DNA from: Pseudovibrio exalbescens | Lineage (GTDB): Bacteria; Pseudomonadota; Alphaproteobacteria; Rhizobiales; Stappiaceae | Length of the DNA: 64,000 nucleotides | NCBI RefSeq assembly: GCF_028737195.1 | Contig: NZ_JAQZAJ010000002.1 | Span: forward strand, 806,001-870,000 | Reading direction: 5' to 3' | Part shown: one piece after another, positions 53,022-62,583 of the stretch | How positions within the stretch are numbered: position 1 is the stretch's first letter | How the letters are laid out: each line of letters starts with the position of its first letter | The notes under the pieces: model-generated | What the model saw: the letters and a program-made list of their open reading frames with translations, nothing else | Told to the model about the DNA's origin: nothing | Database searches by the model: none | Program-made: the position numbers and the translations under genes

Positions 53022-54440
53022 ATGGCAACTAACCGGACATACGACCAAATTCAGGTTGGCGATACTGCAACCCGTTCTCGTATTTGTACAGCAAATGACC
53101 TTTTCGTCTTTGCTCATGCTTCCGGCAATATCAACCCTCTGCACCTGCCAAACGCTGAGTGGGAAGGTGAGAAGACCGGTGAAGGTCCATCCGCTCCATT
53201 CATGTGGGGTGGCACGCTGATTTCTGCAGTAATTGGCAACGTACTTCCTGGCCCAGGTACCGTTTACCGCGACCAGACGCTGAAGTTCCACAGCAAGGTC
53301 AAGGTTGATCAGGTTCTGGATGTTACAGTGACTGTTCTGGAAAAGATGCCAGAGCGCCACGTGCGTCTGTCCACTGTTGTAAAGCTTGACGATGGTACAC
53401 TCGTTGCTGAAGGTGAGGCTGTCGTTATCGCGCCTGACAACACCATCAGCTACGATCCTGAAAAGCTGCCAAGCCTTCTGATGAAGCGCCATCAGCACTT
53501 TGACCGTCTGGTTGCCCTTGCAAAGCAGCTGCCAGCAATTCCAACCTCTGTTGTTTGCCCTGACGATGCAAACTCTTTGGGTGGTACTGTCCTCGCAGCT
53601 GAAGCTGGTCTTATCGTGCCGATCCTGTGCGGTCCCGCTGCACGTATTCAGGCTGCTGCTGAGAAGATCGGCGTTGATATCTCCAGCTACGAACTCATCG
53701 ACTGTGAAGATGAAAACGCTTCTGCTTCACGCGCTGTTGCGCTGGTTCACGAAGGCCGCGTTCGCTCTGTAATGAAGGGCCACCTTCACACGGACGACTT
53801 GCTTCGCCATGTGGTGAAGCGCGAAGGTGGTCTGCGCACCAAGCGCCGCATCTCTCACGCTTTCGTAATGGATGTTCCAGGCCGCTCCACACCAGTTATC
53901 ATTTCCGATGCTGCAATCAACATTGCACCGGATCTGCCAACCAAGGTGGACATCACGCAAAACGCCATCAACGTTGCGCGTTCCATCGGTATCGAACCTC
54001 CAAAGGTTGGTATTCTCTCCGCGCTGGAAACCGTAAACCCAGCAATCCCATCCACCATCGACGCAGCTGTGCTGTCCAAGATGGCTGACCGCGGTCAGAT
54101 CAAGGGTGGTATCGTTGACGGTCCTTTGGCGATGGATAACGCTATCGATCTCGAAGCTGCACGCACCAAGGGCATCGATTCTCTCGTTGCTGGTCGCGCA
54201 GAAGTTCTCATCGTGCCGAACCTGGAAGCAGGTAACATGATCGCGAAAGAACTGACCTTCGTTGCTCATGCAGAAACAGCCGGCCTCGTCGTGGGTGCGC
54301 GCGTACCAGTGATCCTGACCAGCCGTGCCGACAACGATCGTGCACGTCTCGTTTCCTGTGCTCTGGCAAGCATGTACGACTACTACAACCTGAACAAGGT
54401 TGCATTTACCGGCGAAAAATCTGCTGAGGCTGCTGAATAA
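53022..54440 (+). CDS. Bifunctional MaoC-like / phosphate acetyltransferase fusion
   Basis: A 472-residue fusion. Residues about 1-150 are a MaoC-like hotdog domain, and the rest is a phosphotransacetylase/phosphotransbutyrylase domain. The hydratase motif reads SGNINPLH (34-41), with Asn36 where catalytic MaoC hydratases usually have Asp. The Pta part carries GIEPPKVGILSALETV and VDGPLAMDNAID. It overlaps ackA by one base, making an acetyl-CoA/acetyl-phosphate/acetate pathway. The hydratase activity is doubtful. Confidence 0.92.
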   Translation: MATNRTYDQIQVGDTATRSRICTANDLFVFAHASGNINPLHLPNAEWEGEKTGEGPSAPFMWGGTLISAVIGNVLPGPGTVYRDQTLKFHSKVKVDQVLDVTVTVLEKMPERHVRLSTVVKLDDGTLVAEGEAVVIAPDNTISYDPEKLPSLLMKRHQHFDRLVALAKQLPAIPTSVVCPDDANSLGGTVLAAEAGLIVPILCGPAARIQAAAEKIGVDISSYELIDCEDENASASRAVALVHEGRVRSVMKGHLHTDDLLRHVVKREGGLRTKRRISHAFVMDVPGRSTPVIISDAAINIAPDLPTKVDITQNAINVARSIGIEPPKVGILSALETVNPAIPSTIDAAVLSKMADRGQIKGGIVDGPLAMDNAIDLEAARTKGIDSLVAGRAEVLIVPNLEAGNMIAKELTFVAHAETAGLVVGARVPVILTSRADNDRARLVSCALASMYDYYNLNKVAFTGEKSAEAAE

Positions 54441-55624
54441 TGACAATTGAAACAATTCTCGTACTGAATGCTGGTTCTTCCTCCATCAAGTTCCAGCTGT
54501 TCCAGGGGGACGAGTCTGTCCTGTCTGGTCAGATCGACGGTTTGGGTGCCTCCGCATGGGTTAAAGGCAAGACCGCTGAGGGCAAGGTTCTGATGGACCG
54601 CGCTCTGTCTGAAGAAGAAGCCAAGAACCACAACACTGCACTGCAGGTGATTCTGGCACTTCTGAAAGAGTTTGACGCAAACCTGGAAGTGGATGCCATT
54701 GGCCACCGCGTGGTTCATGGTTCTGCAAAGTACTCTGCGCCTGTGCTGGTTACCGACGAAGTTGGGAAGGAAATGGAAACCTTCAGCAACCTCGCTCCAC
54801 TGCATAACCCGCACAACCTTGCAGGTATCGACGGCGCAAAGGCAGCCTTCCCAGGCAAGCCAAACGTCGCGTGCTTTGACACAGCATTCCACCGTACGCA
54901 GGAATTCAAGAACGAAGCATACGCCATTCCTCTCAAATACTATGAGGAAGGCATCCGTCGCTACGGCATGCATGGCCAGTCTTTCCATTACATTTCTGAG
55001 GAGCTTCACAACGTTGCCCCAGAAGTTGCTAACGGCAAGATTGTTGTTGCCCATCTGGGCAATGGTGCCTCCATGTGCGCCATCGAAAATGGCAAGTGCG
55101 TGACCACCACCATGGGCTTTACCCCTCTGGATGGTCTTGCGATGGGTACCCGTAGTGGTCTGATTGATCCGGGCGTCATCTTCTATCTGGTTGAACAGAA
55201 GGGAATGACGGTTCAGGAAGTTGCCCACATGCTGAACAAAGAGTCCGGCATGAAGGGTCTTTCCGGGATCTCTCAGGATATGCGTGACCTTGAGCAGTCT
55301 GACAGCCCAGACGCACAGCGCGCCCTCGAGTACTACGACAACCGCGTAAAGCGTGAACTTGGCGCTCTGGTTGCTGTAATGGGTGGCCTTGATGCGATCG
55401 TCTTCACCGGCGGCATCGGCGAGAACTCCAGCAAGACACGTTCCGGCGTGTGTAAGGGTCTGGAATTCCTTGGCGTTGAACTGGACGAAGAAGCGAACAA
55501 GGCACGTGCGAAGGAAGCAATCACCATCTCCAAGCCGGGTTCCCGCGTGAAGGTCATGGCAATTCCGACGAACGAAGAAGCCATGATTGCGCGTCAGACA
55601 CGCGACATCTGCGAAGCTCTCTAA
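54440..55624 (+). CDS. ackA: Acetate kinase
   Basis: A 394-residue kinase of the ASKHA fold interconverting acetyl phosphate and acetate. VLNAGSSSIKFQL at the N terminus (Asn10) and GHRVVHG, FDTAFH, HLGNGASM and GMEKGLSG-like segments (here MKGLSGIS) are diagnostic. It overlaps the upstream transacetylase gene by one base. A good terminator follows the stop. Confidence 0.96.
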   Translation: MTIETILVLNAGSSSIKFQLFQGDESVLSGQIDGLGASAWVKGKTAEGKVLMDRALSEEEAKNHNTALQVILALLKEFDANLEVDAIGHRVVHGSAKYSAPVLVTDEVGKEMETFSNLAPLHNPHNLAGIDGAKAAFPGKPNVACFDTAFHRTQEFKNEAYAIPLKYYEEGIRRYGMHGQSFHYISEELHNVAPEVANGKIVVAHLGNGASMCAIENGKCVTTTMGFTPLDGLAMGTRSGLIDPGVIFYLVEQKGMTVQEVAHMLNKESGMKGLSGISQDMRDLEQSDSPDAQRALEYYDNRVKRELGALVAVMGGLDAIVFTGGIGENSSKTRSGVCKGLEFLGVELDEEANKARAKEAITISKPGSRVKVMAIPTNEEAMIARQTRDICEAL

Positions 55625-55647
55625 GCCGCAGTTGAATGCACTTTAGG

Positions 55648-55679
55648 AAAAGCCGCTCTCAGATGAGGGCGGCTTTTTT
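55648..55679 (+). terminator. Terminator after ackA
   Basis: AAAAGCCGC pairs with GCGGCTTTT around a loop, followed by a run of T. It closes the transacetylase-ackA operon. Confidence 0.85.
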
Positions 55680-55863
55680 GTTTTGCGCTAAAAAATTGGC
55701 TGGTAGTTGGTCTTTGACATGCTATCGCCATTGAGGCGGTGTAGCCTGTGTAAATGCAGCCTCAGCGCGAACAAAGATGAGCCTAAAAACGGCTGCATAG
55801 TACCATGGCGGAACCGATCTGGTTCCGATTGTTCTTTAATCAGCTATTCCTGTAGGCGTGTTC

Positions 55864-56481
55864 ATGGTTTCACAGATCAATGCTGTTGTTTTTGATATTG
55901 GCAATGTGCTCATTCGCTGGGATCCAAACAATCTGTATCGCAAGTTGATACCTGAGGATGCCGAACGGGAACACTTCCTTTCAACCGTTTGCACGATGGA
56001 TTGGAACATCGAGCAAGACCGGGGTCGATCGTGGTCGGATGCGTTGGACGAGCGTATTGCCGCCTTTCCGCACCATGAAGAGCATATTCGTGCCTACTAT
56101 GAACGATGGGAAGAGATGTTGGACGGTCAAATTGACGGGACAGTTCAGCTTCTTGAAGAGCTTAAAGCTAGCGGCGCGCCTCTTTACGCAATAACAAACT
56201 TCTCTTCCGAGAAGTTTGAAGTTGCAAAGCAGCTGTTTCCGTTTCTGGCTACATCCTTTCTGGACACCGTTGTCTCTGCAGATGAAGGGCTGATCAAGCC
56301 TGATCGGCAGATCTATCAGACCCTGATACAGCGGAACGGGCTACAGCCAGAAAGCCTCGTCTTTATAGACGATAGCTACAAAAATGTTTTGGGGGCGCAA
56401 GCCGTTGGCATGCAAGCCCTCCACTTTGAAGGTGCAGAGAAGCTGCGCTCTGACCTGAAGATGCTTGGGCTGAGGTGGTAA
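55864..56481 (+). CDS. HAD family hydrolase (haloacid dehalogenase-like)
   Basis: About 205 residues of HAD subfamily IA. Motif I is VFDIGNVLIRWD, where the usual second Asp is Asn (DxGNV, as in YihX-type phosphatases). Motif II Thr is in AITNFS, motif III Lys in GLIKPD and motif IV in FIDDS. YihX-like sugar phosphatase is the closest resemblance. The ATG at 55864 is preferred over a GTG at 55858. Confidence 0.87.
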   Translation: MVSQINAVVFDIGNVLIRWDPNNLYRKLIPEDAEREHFLSTVCTMDWNIEQDRGRSWSDALDERIAAFPHHEEHIRAYYERWEEMLDGQIDGTVQLLEELKASGAPLYAITNFSSEKFEVAKQLFPFLATSFLDTVVSADEGLIKPDRQIYQTLIQRNGLQPESLVFIDDSYKNVLGAQAVGMQALHFEGAEKLRSDLKMLGLRW

Positions 56482-56493
56482 GGCCGAGTTCCG

Positions 56494-56964
56494 TTACTTC
56501 GCGGCTGACTGTGGGTGGCCAATGTGGCCTTCCTCATAGGTCCAGATGCCGCGTTCATGGCCTTCATCCAGAATGGAAAGAACTTTTTCCAGCATGACGC
56601 TCGGCGGCACATCCACGCTGAACAGTGGAATGTCGCCCTCTACGTCCTCACAGGTGCAACCAAGACGCTCAAGTTTGAGCCACTGTTGCTGGAACTCAGT
56701 TGGCGTCACGCTCTCCTCCACCAAAATGCGGAAGGTCGAGTGTCCGGAATGCTTTAGCACCTTTGAAAAAACGAGGCCACGTTTGCTGTGAACTGCGGCA
56801 ACCTCGTCCCCGTTGCTGACGCCCTTGGCCAGAAATGGTGTGTTTTCAAGCCGATATCTGTTGCTGCCCAGTTCAGTGACGAACAATGTCTCTCGTACCA
56901 ACCCATGCCAGTCATCTGGGTTGAGCTTGATTTCCATTTTTGTAATGGGATGATTGTTCTTCAT
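56494..56964 (-). CDS. DUF4265-like protein
   Basis: A 156-residue cytoplasmic protein tentatively assigned to DUF4265, from RETLFVTELGSNRYRLENTPFLAKGVSNGDEV and the later FRILVEE. No catalytic residues are recognised and no function is known. It is convergent with the HAD gene, with 12 bases between the stops. The start could be at 56937. Confidence in the family name is moderate. Confidence 0.65.
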   Translation of the reverse strand: MKNNHPITKMEIKLNPDDWHGLVRETLFVTELGSNRYRLENTPFLAKGVSNGDEVAAVHSKRGLVFSKVLKHSGHSTFRILVEESVTPTEFQQQWLKLERLGCTCEDVEGDIPLFSVDVPPSVMLEKVLSILDEGHERGIWTYEEGHIGHPQSAAK

Positions 56965-57173
56965 GGGTAAGCGAGATCCGGCGCAAAGTGTTTTAGTGTG
57001 GCGGCACTATAACTGTGAGAAACAGCAGTGCAATACGCAGCATGAAATTCTGAAGAATTTCAGGTTCAAAGTAACAGCTTGTTTGCCCCTTGGAAGCAAA
57101 CACTTTCACCCTCCAAGTCGTCAAGCGTCCTTATGATACCGCGCAAAAGCGATGGGTATTGAGAGGAGGTCGC

Positions 57174-57470
57174 ATGGCCAATTTGAGTTGCACCATCAAC
57201 GGACAGCAGGCTGACGCCATTGAAGAGGTGTGGCTGACCCCGCAAGAAGGTCATTCAATCATCTGGACAAGGTTTGGCATCACAAGCTTCGGATCGACAG
57301 CAAACATTGCTGCAGGCAGCTACGATGTTTTCGTAAGGCTTCGGGATCGCGAGCCGCAAAACGTCACCAGCATCACCATTCCCATTGGTGAGCAGGAAAG
57401 CGCGCAGGCAGACAATATTGGTGCGTACTTCGAGCCGGGTTCTTTTAGCATTACCTATCCGGCAAACTAG
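57174..57470 (+). CDS. Hypothetical small protein
   Basis: A 98-residue protein I do not recognise. It is mostly predicted beta strand (TINGQQADAIEEVWLT, SYDVFVRLRD, SFSITYPAN), with no signal peptide or membrane segment. The start at 57174 is fixed by a strong AGGAGG five bases upstream. The frame is open back to 57090 but without a ribosome binding site. It is followed directly by a terminator shared with dapD. The 209 bases before it hold nothing I recognise. Confidence 0.6.
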   Translation: MANLSCTINGQQADAIEEVWLTPQEGHSIIWTRFGITSFGSTANIAAGSYDVFVRLRDREPQNVTSITIPIGEQESAQADNIGAYFEPGSFSITYPAN

Positions 57471-57500
57471 AAAGCCGGAGCGTTGAAGCCCCGGCTTTTC
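57471..57500. terminator. Shared terminator of the small ORF and dapD
   Basis: AAAGCCGG pairs with CCGGCTTT (8 bp, 12-base loop). A T-run follows on the plus strand, and a mirror structure exists on the minus strand after dapD. Confidence 0.75.
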
Positions 57501-57518
57501 ATTGTAAGATCTGATCGA

Positions 57519-58370
57519 TCAATCGCGCAGAAGATCGTTTACAGAGGTCTTTTCTCGGGTCTGGGCGTCCACGCGTTTTACGATAACGGCACAGGCTAGG
57601 TTTGGACCCGGTGTGCCATCTGGTAGAGGCTTGCCTGGCAGAGTTCCTGGAACAACCACGGAGTATGCTGGCACTTCGCCGACGAAAACTTCGCCAGTTG
57701 TTCGGTCAACGATCTTCGTGGTTGCTGAGATGAACACGCCCATTGCAAGCACGGCGCCTTCGCGGACCACAACGCCCTCAACAACTTCAGAACGTGCACC
57801 AATGAAGCAGTTGTCTTCAATGATAACCGGGCCAGCCTGAAGTGGCTCCAGAACACCGCCAATGCCGACGCCGCCTGAAAGGTGAACGTTCTTGCCAATC
57901 TGCGCGCAGGAGCCAACGGTCACCCAAGTGTCGACCATGGTTCCTTCATCAACATATGCGCCAAGGTTGACAAAGGATGGCATCAGAACTGCGGATTTGC
58001 CAATGAAAGCTGAGCGACGAACAATGCTGCCGGGAACGGCGCGGAAGCCTGCTTCCGTGAACTGTTCTGGTCCCCAGCCAAGGAACTTGGAGGGAACCTT
58101 GTCCCACCATGTCGCGCCGTCAGGGCCACCCTTGATGATTTCCATCGGGTTCAAGCGGAATGACAGAAGAACGGCCTTCTTCGCCCACTGATTGACGACC
58201 CAGTCACCGGATGATTTTTCAGCAACACGCAAAACACCTTTGTCTAGCAGATCGAGTGTTTTCTCTACTGCTTCACGAATATCGCCAGTGGTTTCGGTGT
58301 TGATCGCATCGCGGTCGTCGAAGGCCGCGTTGATGGTTGCTTCAAGAGCGGAAAGTTCTGGTTGGCTCAT
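57519..58370 (-). CDS. dapD: Tetrahydrodipicolinate N-succinyltransferase
   Basis: A 283-residue left-handed beta-helix acyltransferase of the diaminopimelate pathway. Hexapeptide repeats run through [24 protein letters not shown] and [13 protein letters not shown], and an N-terminal helical domain is present. I place the start at 58370 (MSQPELSAL) with GAGAGGA upstream; the open frame to 58451 is not family-like. Its pathway partner dapE lies 29 kb away on the opposite strand. Confidence 0.96.
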   Translation of the reverse strand: MSQPELSALEATINAAFDDRDAINTETTGDIREAVEKTLDLLDKGVLRVAEKSSGDWVVNQWAKKAVLLSFRLNPMEIIKGGPDGATWWDKVPSKFLGWGPEQFTEAGFRAVPGSIVRRSAFIGKSAVLMPSFVNLGAYVDEGTMVDTWVTVGSCAQIGKNVHLSGGVGIGGVLEPLQAGPVIIEDNCFIGARSEVVEGVVVREGAVLAMGVFISATTKIVDRTTGEVFVGEVPAYSVVVPGTLPGKPLPDGTPGPNLACAVIVKRVDAQTREKTSVNDLLRD

Positions 58371-58484
58371 GCCGGGAGGGTCCTCTCGTCGAATGAATAG
58401 CGAGTTATAACGCTCGCTAGAGGAGGTACCCAGAAGGGCAGGGCAAGTCAATACAAACCAACCCCGCGCTTTAGCTCTGCTAAT

Positions 58485-59378
58485 TTATTCGGCAGCTTCC
58501 GATTTGAGTGTTTCACTGGACTGTTCGAGCAGCCAGTCACGGAACGCAGCTACCGGACGGGTCAGAGGGCGGTTTGCATTGCGGACGAACCAGTACCCGG
58601 TCTCAAGAGAAGTTGTTGGCCAGTCGGGAACCATAAGATGGCCAGCTTGCACTTCCTGATCCACAAAGTGGGTGTCGATGGCAATGGCGCCCATACCCGC
58701 AACCGCACCCTGAATTGCCATGTTACGGCTTTCAAACATCGCGCCTGCAGAAGGGTCAAGGTGGTCGATGCCCGCAGCCTTCAGCCAGAGCGGCCAGTCA
58801 TCGCGGCGGGAGGAGGTGTGAAGCATCTTGAGCTCGTCGAGGAGGCTAATGTCCGGATTGGGATTTCCCGGGCTCAGCTGTGGGGCAAAAGCGACCACAA
58901 GGTCTTCCTGCCATAGCTTTTGGTGCTCTACCTGCGGCCAGCCGCCTTTTCCAAGGCGAATGGCGCAGTCGTAAGCCTCCCGGTCAAGGTCCACAACCCG
59001 CATGCTCGTGGATATGAGCAGTTCGATATCTGGGTGCTTTTGCTGAAAGTCGGGCAGCCGTGGAATGAGCCAGCGAGTTGCTACAGTCGATAGCGTTGAG
59101 ATGCGCAGCTCGGTCCGGCTTCGCCGCCTGAACGCCTCCACGGCGTGTTCAATCTGGTCAAAAGAGTTGCCAAGGTTCGACGAAAGGCGCTGGCCTTCTT
59201 CGGTCAATACCAGTCCACGCCCGTCCCGAATGACAAGCGCAGCGCCAAGTTCGCTTTCGAGAGAACGAAGGAGGTGCGTTAGCGCTGACGGCGTAACGCC
59301 CAGATCTTCAGCCGCGCGGGCAGCCCGGCCATGTTTCGCCAAAAGGGAGAAGGCATGCAACGCCCGCAAGGAAACCAT
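58485..59378 (-). CDS. LysR family transcriptional regulator (GcvA-like)
   Basis: A 297-residue LTTR. The N-terminal HTH includes AARAAEDLGVTPSALTHLLRSLE, and the C-terminal effector domain resembles the GcvA/AmpR class (FIPRLPDFQQKHPDIEL-type strand). Targets cannot be inferred; the nearest genes are dapD downstream and the nucleotidase-like HAD upstream on the same strand. Confidence 0.88.
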   Translation of the reverse strand: MVSLRALHAFSLLAKHGRAARAAEDLGVTPSALTHLLRSLESELGAALVIRDGRGLVLTEEGQRLSSNLGNSFDQIEHAVEAFRRRSRTELRISTLSTVATRWLIPRLPDFQQKHPDIELLISTSMRVVDLDREAYDCAIRLGKGGWPQVEHQKLWQEDLVVAFAPQLSPGNPNPDISLLDELKMLHTSSRRDDWPLWLKAAGIDHLDPSAGAMFESRNMAIQGAVAGMGAIAIDTHFVDQEVQAGHLMVPDWPTTSLETGYWFVRNANRPLTRPVAAFRDWLLEQSSETLKSEAAE

Positions 59379-59550
59379 TAGTTATCACCCAGACAAGTTT
59401 TCGTTAGCTATTGAACTCACCTCAATAAACTATTGTTTTTTTCTCGTCTACTACATCGATCAAAACCCAGCCAAGTTTGCTTTGTTCTCATGCATATCTG
59501 GCCTGATTCTGGAAATGTCCGGTGGAAATTAATAATTTCCGCAGAGGCAC

Positions 59551-60276
59551 TTAGCCTCCGCTGCTTTTCAATGAAAGTATGTGAGCGAGGAACTCGCCAA
59601 GGTTGTCGGTGACAAATTCCACATGAGGATCAGCGGCACCCTCCAGCTCCCAGTCCTCGCGGAAAACTTCACGTGTCCCTTCTGGAACGACCAACACGGT
59701 TCGCATGCCGAGGAGATGCGGTACTTCCAGATTTCTCGCGAGGTCCTCAAACATCACTGCAGAGGCAGGATCGATCCTATTTTGCGTGATGAACTTGTTG
59801 TAGGTTTCATGAGCTGGTTTTGGAACCAGATCCGCTTCCACAATCCCGAAGATATCTTCAAAATGATGGGTGATGCCGAGCTTGCTTGCCACGGCTTCAG
59901 CATGCTTCTTGGTCCCATTAGTCAGAATGAACCGCCGACCCGGAAGGCTCTGTATGGCCTGTCCAAGACGCTCATCTGGCTCAAGGCAGGAATGATCGAT
60001 GTCGTGCACATACTCCAAAAACTCATCGGGAGAAATGTCATGCTCGGTCATCAACCCGCGCAAGGTTGTTCCGTATGTCTTGTAGTACTCGCGCTGCAGC
60101 TCGTGCGCCTCTTCGCTTGGCTTGCCGGTCAGCCGCTGAACATAGGTGTTGATCTTCTGGATAATCTGCGGGAACAGATCCGAATGAGCTGGATACAGCG
60201 TGTTGTCGAGATCGAAAATCCATGCATCGACCTCGTCAAACGAAGAAAAGTCTAATCGACCGTTTTGCTTAATCAT
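59551..60276 (-). CDS. Pyrimidine 5'-nucleotidase-type HAD hydrolase
   Basis: A 241-residue HAD-IA enzyme of the SDT1/PHM8-like pyrimidine 5'-nucleotidase group. Motif I is FDLDNTLYP, motif II LTNGT, motif III Lys in VPKP and motif IV FEDLARN. It dephosphorylates UMP/CMP-like nucleotides in known members. It lies between argB and the LysR gene on the minus strand, as commonly found in Rhizobiales. Whether it serves the uracil pathway in this window is unknown. Confidence 0.85.
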   Translation of the reverse strand: MIKQNGRLDFSSFDEVDAWIFDLDNTLYPAHSDLFPQIIQKINTYVQRLTGKPSEEAHELQREYYKTYGTTLRGLMTEHDISPDEFLEYVHDIDHSCLEPDERLGQAIQSLPGRRFILTNGTKKHAEAVASKLGITHHFEDIFGIVEADLVPKPAHETYNKFITQNRIDPASAVMFEDLARNLEVPHLLGMRTVLVVPEGTREVFREDWELEGAADPHVEFVTDNLGEFLAHILSLKSSGG

Positions 60277-60368
60277 GATTGGAAAGATAGGAGAGTGGGA
60301 TGACAGTTTGAAGCAGTGGCAAAAGAAAAAGGCCCTAAACAGGACCTTGTTCTTGGGGCTGTGAAGAA

Positions 60369-61256
60369 TTATGGCACGATCAATGTGCCTGCCCCGTGGT
60401 CTGTGAAGAGCTCCAGAAGCACTGCGTGAGGCACCTTCCCATCAACAATCACAACGCCCTCCACGCCGCGCTCCAGCGCTTCCATGCAGGTTTCCACCTT
60501 CGGGATCATGCCGCCCGAAATTGTGCCATCTGCAATCAAGGCGCGGGCGCCCGCTGCAGTAAGCTGCTTGATGAGCTTGCCGTCCTTGTCCAGAACACCA
60601 GGAACATCGGTCAGGAAAAGCAGACGTTTTGCCTGCAGTGAGCCTGCTACGGCCCCCGCGAAGGTGTCGGCGTTGATGTTATATGTCTCACCGTCGCGGC
60701 CAGGTGCTACAGGCGCCACCACGGGGATGAGGTCCTTTTCAAGGATCAGTTCCAAAACCTTCGGCTTGACGACATCCGGCTCGCCAACGAAGCCTAGATC
60801 GAGAATTTCCTCAATCTTGGAGTCAGGATCGCGGTGTCTGCGGTGTAGCTTCCGCGCCAACACCATATCGCCATCCTTGCCGCTCAGCCCGATAGCGCGG
60901 CCTCCCTCGGCATTGATGTTCTGAACGATGCTCTTGTTGATTGAGCCGCAAAGAACCATCTCGACGATTTCAACAGTGGCGCGGTCTGTCACGCGCAAGC
61001 CGCCCTTGAACTCGCTTTCGATGTTAAGTCGCTTCAGCATGCCGCCAATCTGCGGGCCACCACCATGCACGACAACCGGATGCACGCCTGATTGTCGCAG
61101 GAGTGTGATGTCTCTGGCAAAGGCATGGGATAGTTCGTCATCTCCCATGGCATTGCCGCCGTACTTAACAACGACGCGGGTGTTGTCGTAGCGTTGCATG
61201 TAGGGAAGGGCTTGGGCAATAACCCGTGCGCGGGTCGCAGACTCAACAGAATTCAT
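60369..61256 (-). CDS. argB: Acetylglutamate kinase
   Basis: A 295-residue amino acid kinase for arginine synthesis. KYGGNAMGD at the N terminus, [10 protein letters not shown] and the C-terminal [10 protein letters not shown] are the substrate and ATP motifs. I chose the start at 61256 ([11 protein letters not shown]), with AAGGTG upstream, since it matches the family N terminus; a start at 61298 adds 14 unsupported residues. The next gene on the strand is the HAD nucleotidase. Confidence 0.95.
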   Translation of the reverse strand: MNSVESATRARVIAQALPYMQRYDNTRVVVKYGGNAMGDDELSHAFARDITLLRQSGVHPVVVHGGGPQIGGMLKRLNIESEFKGGLRVTDRATVEIVEMVLCGSINKSIVQNINAEGGRAIGLSGKDGDMVLARKLHRRHRDPDSKIEEILDLGFVGEPDVVKPKVLELILEKDLIPVVAPVAPGRDGETYNINADTFAGAVAGSLQAKRLLFLTDVPGVLDKDGKLIKQLTAAGARALIADGTISGGMIPKVETCMEALERGVEGVVIVDGKVPHAVLLELFTDHGAGTLIVP

Positions 61257-61396
61257 CGCAAACATCACCTTGTTGAGATGAGCATCACTCATCATCACAT
61301 GCAGTGTCGCAAATCACGGGCGCACTGCTGAGCTTGCGCTTATAGCGTGTTTCTTGAGGCACCTCAAACAGTTCAGCACACCACTTTGGGCGAGCA

Positions 61397-62335
61397 TCAT
61401 GCCGGTATCACGTTGAAACCATGCTGCAACAGGCGCTCAAACTCGGTGCGCGTAACTGGTTTGGAGAACAAAAAACCCTGAGCTTCACTGCATCCCAGTT
61501 CTTTCAGTACCTTCAGCTGCCCCTCTGTTTCCACTCCCTCAACGGTCACTTTCAAACCAAGTTTGATAGCCATCTCAACAATTGAGGTACATGTTCTCAT
61601 GTGATGACTGGGCTTGTCCAAGCAGCTTACGAACGCGCGGTCGATCTTGATGCGTGAGATCGGGTAGTTCAGCAGGTGCTTGAGGGAAGCAAATCCCGTT
61701 CCAAAATCGTCAACGGCGACGGAAATCGCGGCAGCCTTGAGATTCTCGAGAGTGGACTTGAGGTAGGGGATGCGGTCCAGCTCCACATCCTCGGTAATTT
61801 CCAGCTCAAGTGCGGAGGCCGGCAGTGCATGACGTTCCAGTATGGCGGAAACAAACTGTGGCATTTCCGATTCCGCGAGCTGGGGCGCACAAGTGTTCAC
61901 GGCAATTTTGAAATCTTTCTCAAAGCCGCGCCGCCAACGCGCAGCCGCCTCGCAGGCGCGATCAAGGCACCAGTAGCTCACAGCTCGGCCAAGTGAGCTT
62001 CGATAGAGGATGTTGGCGAAACCGGCGGGTGGTATCAAGCCCCGTGTTGGATGGTTCCAGCGCGTAAGAGCTTCTGCGCCAATGATCCGGTTGTCCGCTA
62101 GCCGCACGATGGGCTGATAGTAGACCTCAAACTGCTCGTGTTGGAAAGCTTCCTGAAGTTCTTCATGAGCCGGCGATACGTTTTCAATCGAGGCATAAGG
62201 CACACCGTTATGGCAGGTGCTGCGAATGAATTGAAAAAGCCTGAGGAGACCACGCGGTTTCGCTCTCTTCGCGGTCACATGGTTTCTCATGAAAGGTGGT
62301 GTATCAGTTTTCCGACGCAAATCATACGGATGCAT
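61397..62335 (-). CDS. EAL-domain cyclic-di-GMP phosphodiesterase
   Basis: A 312-residue protein with a basic N-terminal region of about 70 residues and an EAL domain. Catalytic motifs are present: EAL in GAEALTRW, EITE, DDFGTGFASLKHL and EGVET, so it should be active in degrading c-di-GMP. There is no GGDEF domain, sensor or membrane helix. It sits between argB and the region downstream of engB. Confidence 0.9.
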   Translation of the reverse strand: MHPYDLRRKTDTPPFMRNHVTAKRAKPRGLLRLFQFIRSTCHNGVPYASIENVSPAHEELQEAFQHEQFEVYYQPIVRLADNRIIGAEALTRWNHPTRGLIPPAGFANILYRSSLGRAVSYWCLDRACEAAARWRRGFEKDFKIAVNTCAPQLAESEMPQFVSAILERHALPASALELEITEDVELDRIPYLKSTLENLKAAAISVAVDDFGTGFASLKHLLNYPISRIKIDRAFVSCLDKPSHHMRTCTSIVEMAIKLGLKVTVEGVETEGQLKVLKELGCSEAQGFLFSKPVTRTEFERLLQHGFNVIPA

Positions 62336-62583
62336 CCCCCATGCCTTCCAGAAAGTAACGGTTTGAAAAAATCACCGATGCCACACCGGTGATGGAATAT
62401 CATCAATAACGTTAGGATAAGGGCACGCCTAGTCTCTCGCCGTCAAGGAGTAACGATTGGCCCGCCAGATTTGCGGGGTCTTAATTTAGCATTGGCAAAT
62501 ATAGAGGTTCATACGGCGCAGTGGGTTGCCTCGGCTCGCATGCGTGGAGCAGATGACAATCAAATCCCCGTGATCAGGAAGCC
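62336..62583. other. Intergenic region between the EAL gene and engB
   Basis: Both flanking genes are on the minus strand. It holds a strong minus-strand terminator (62365-62393) about 190 bases after the engB stop. I see no ORF or RNA gene in it, though a small RNA from the engB 3' region cannot be ruled out. Confidence 0.5.
62365..62393 (-). terminator. Terminator downstream of engB
   Basis: On the minus strand ATCACCG / CGGTGAT forms a 7-bp stem followed by TTTTTT. It separates engB from the EAL gene. Confidence 0.8.
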
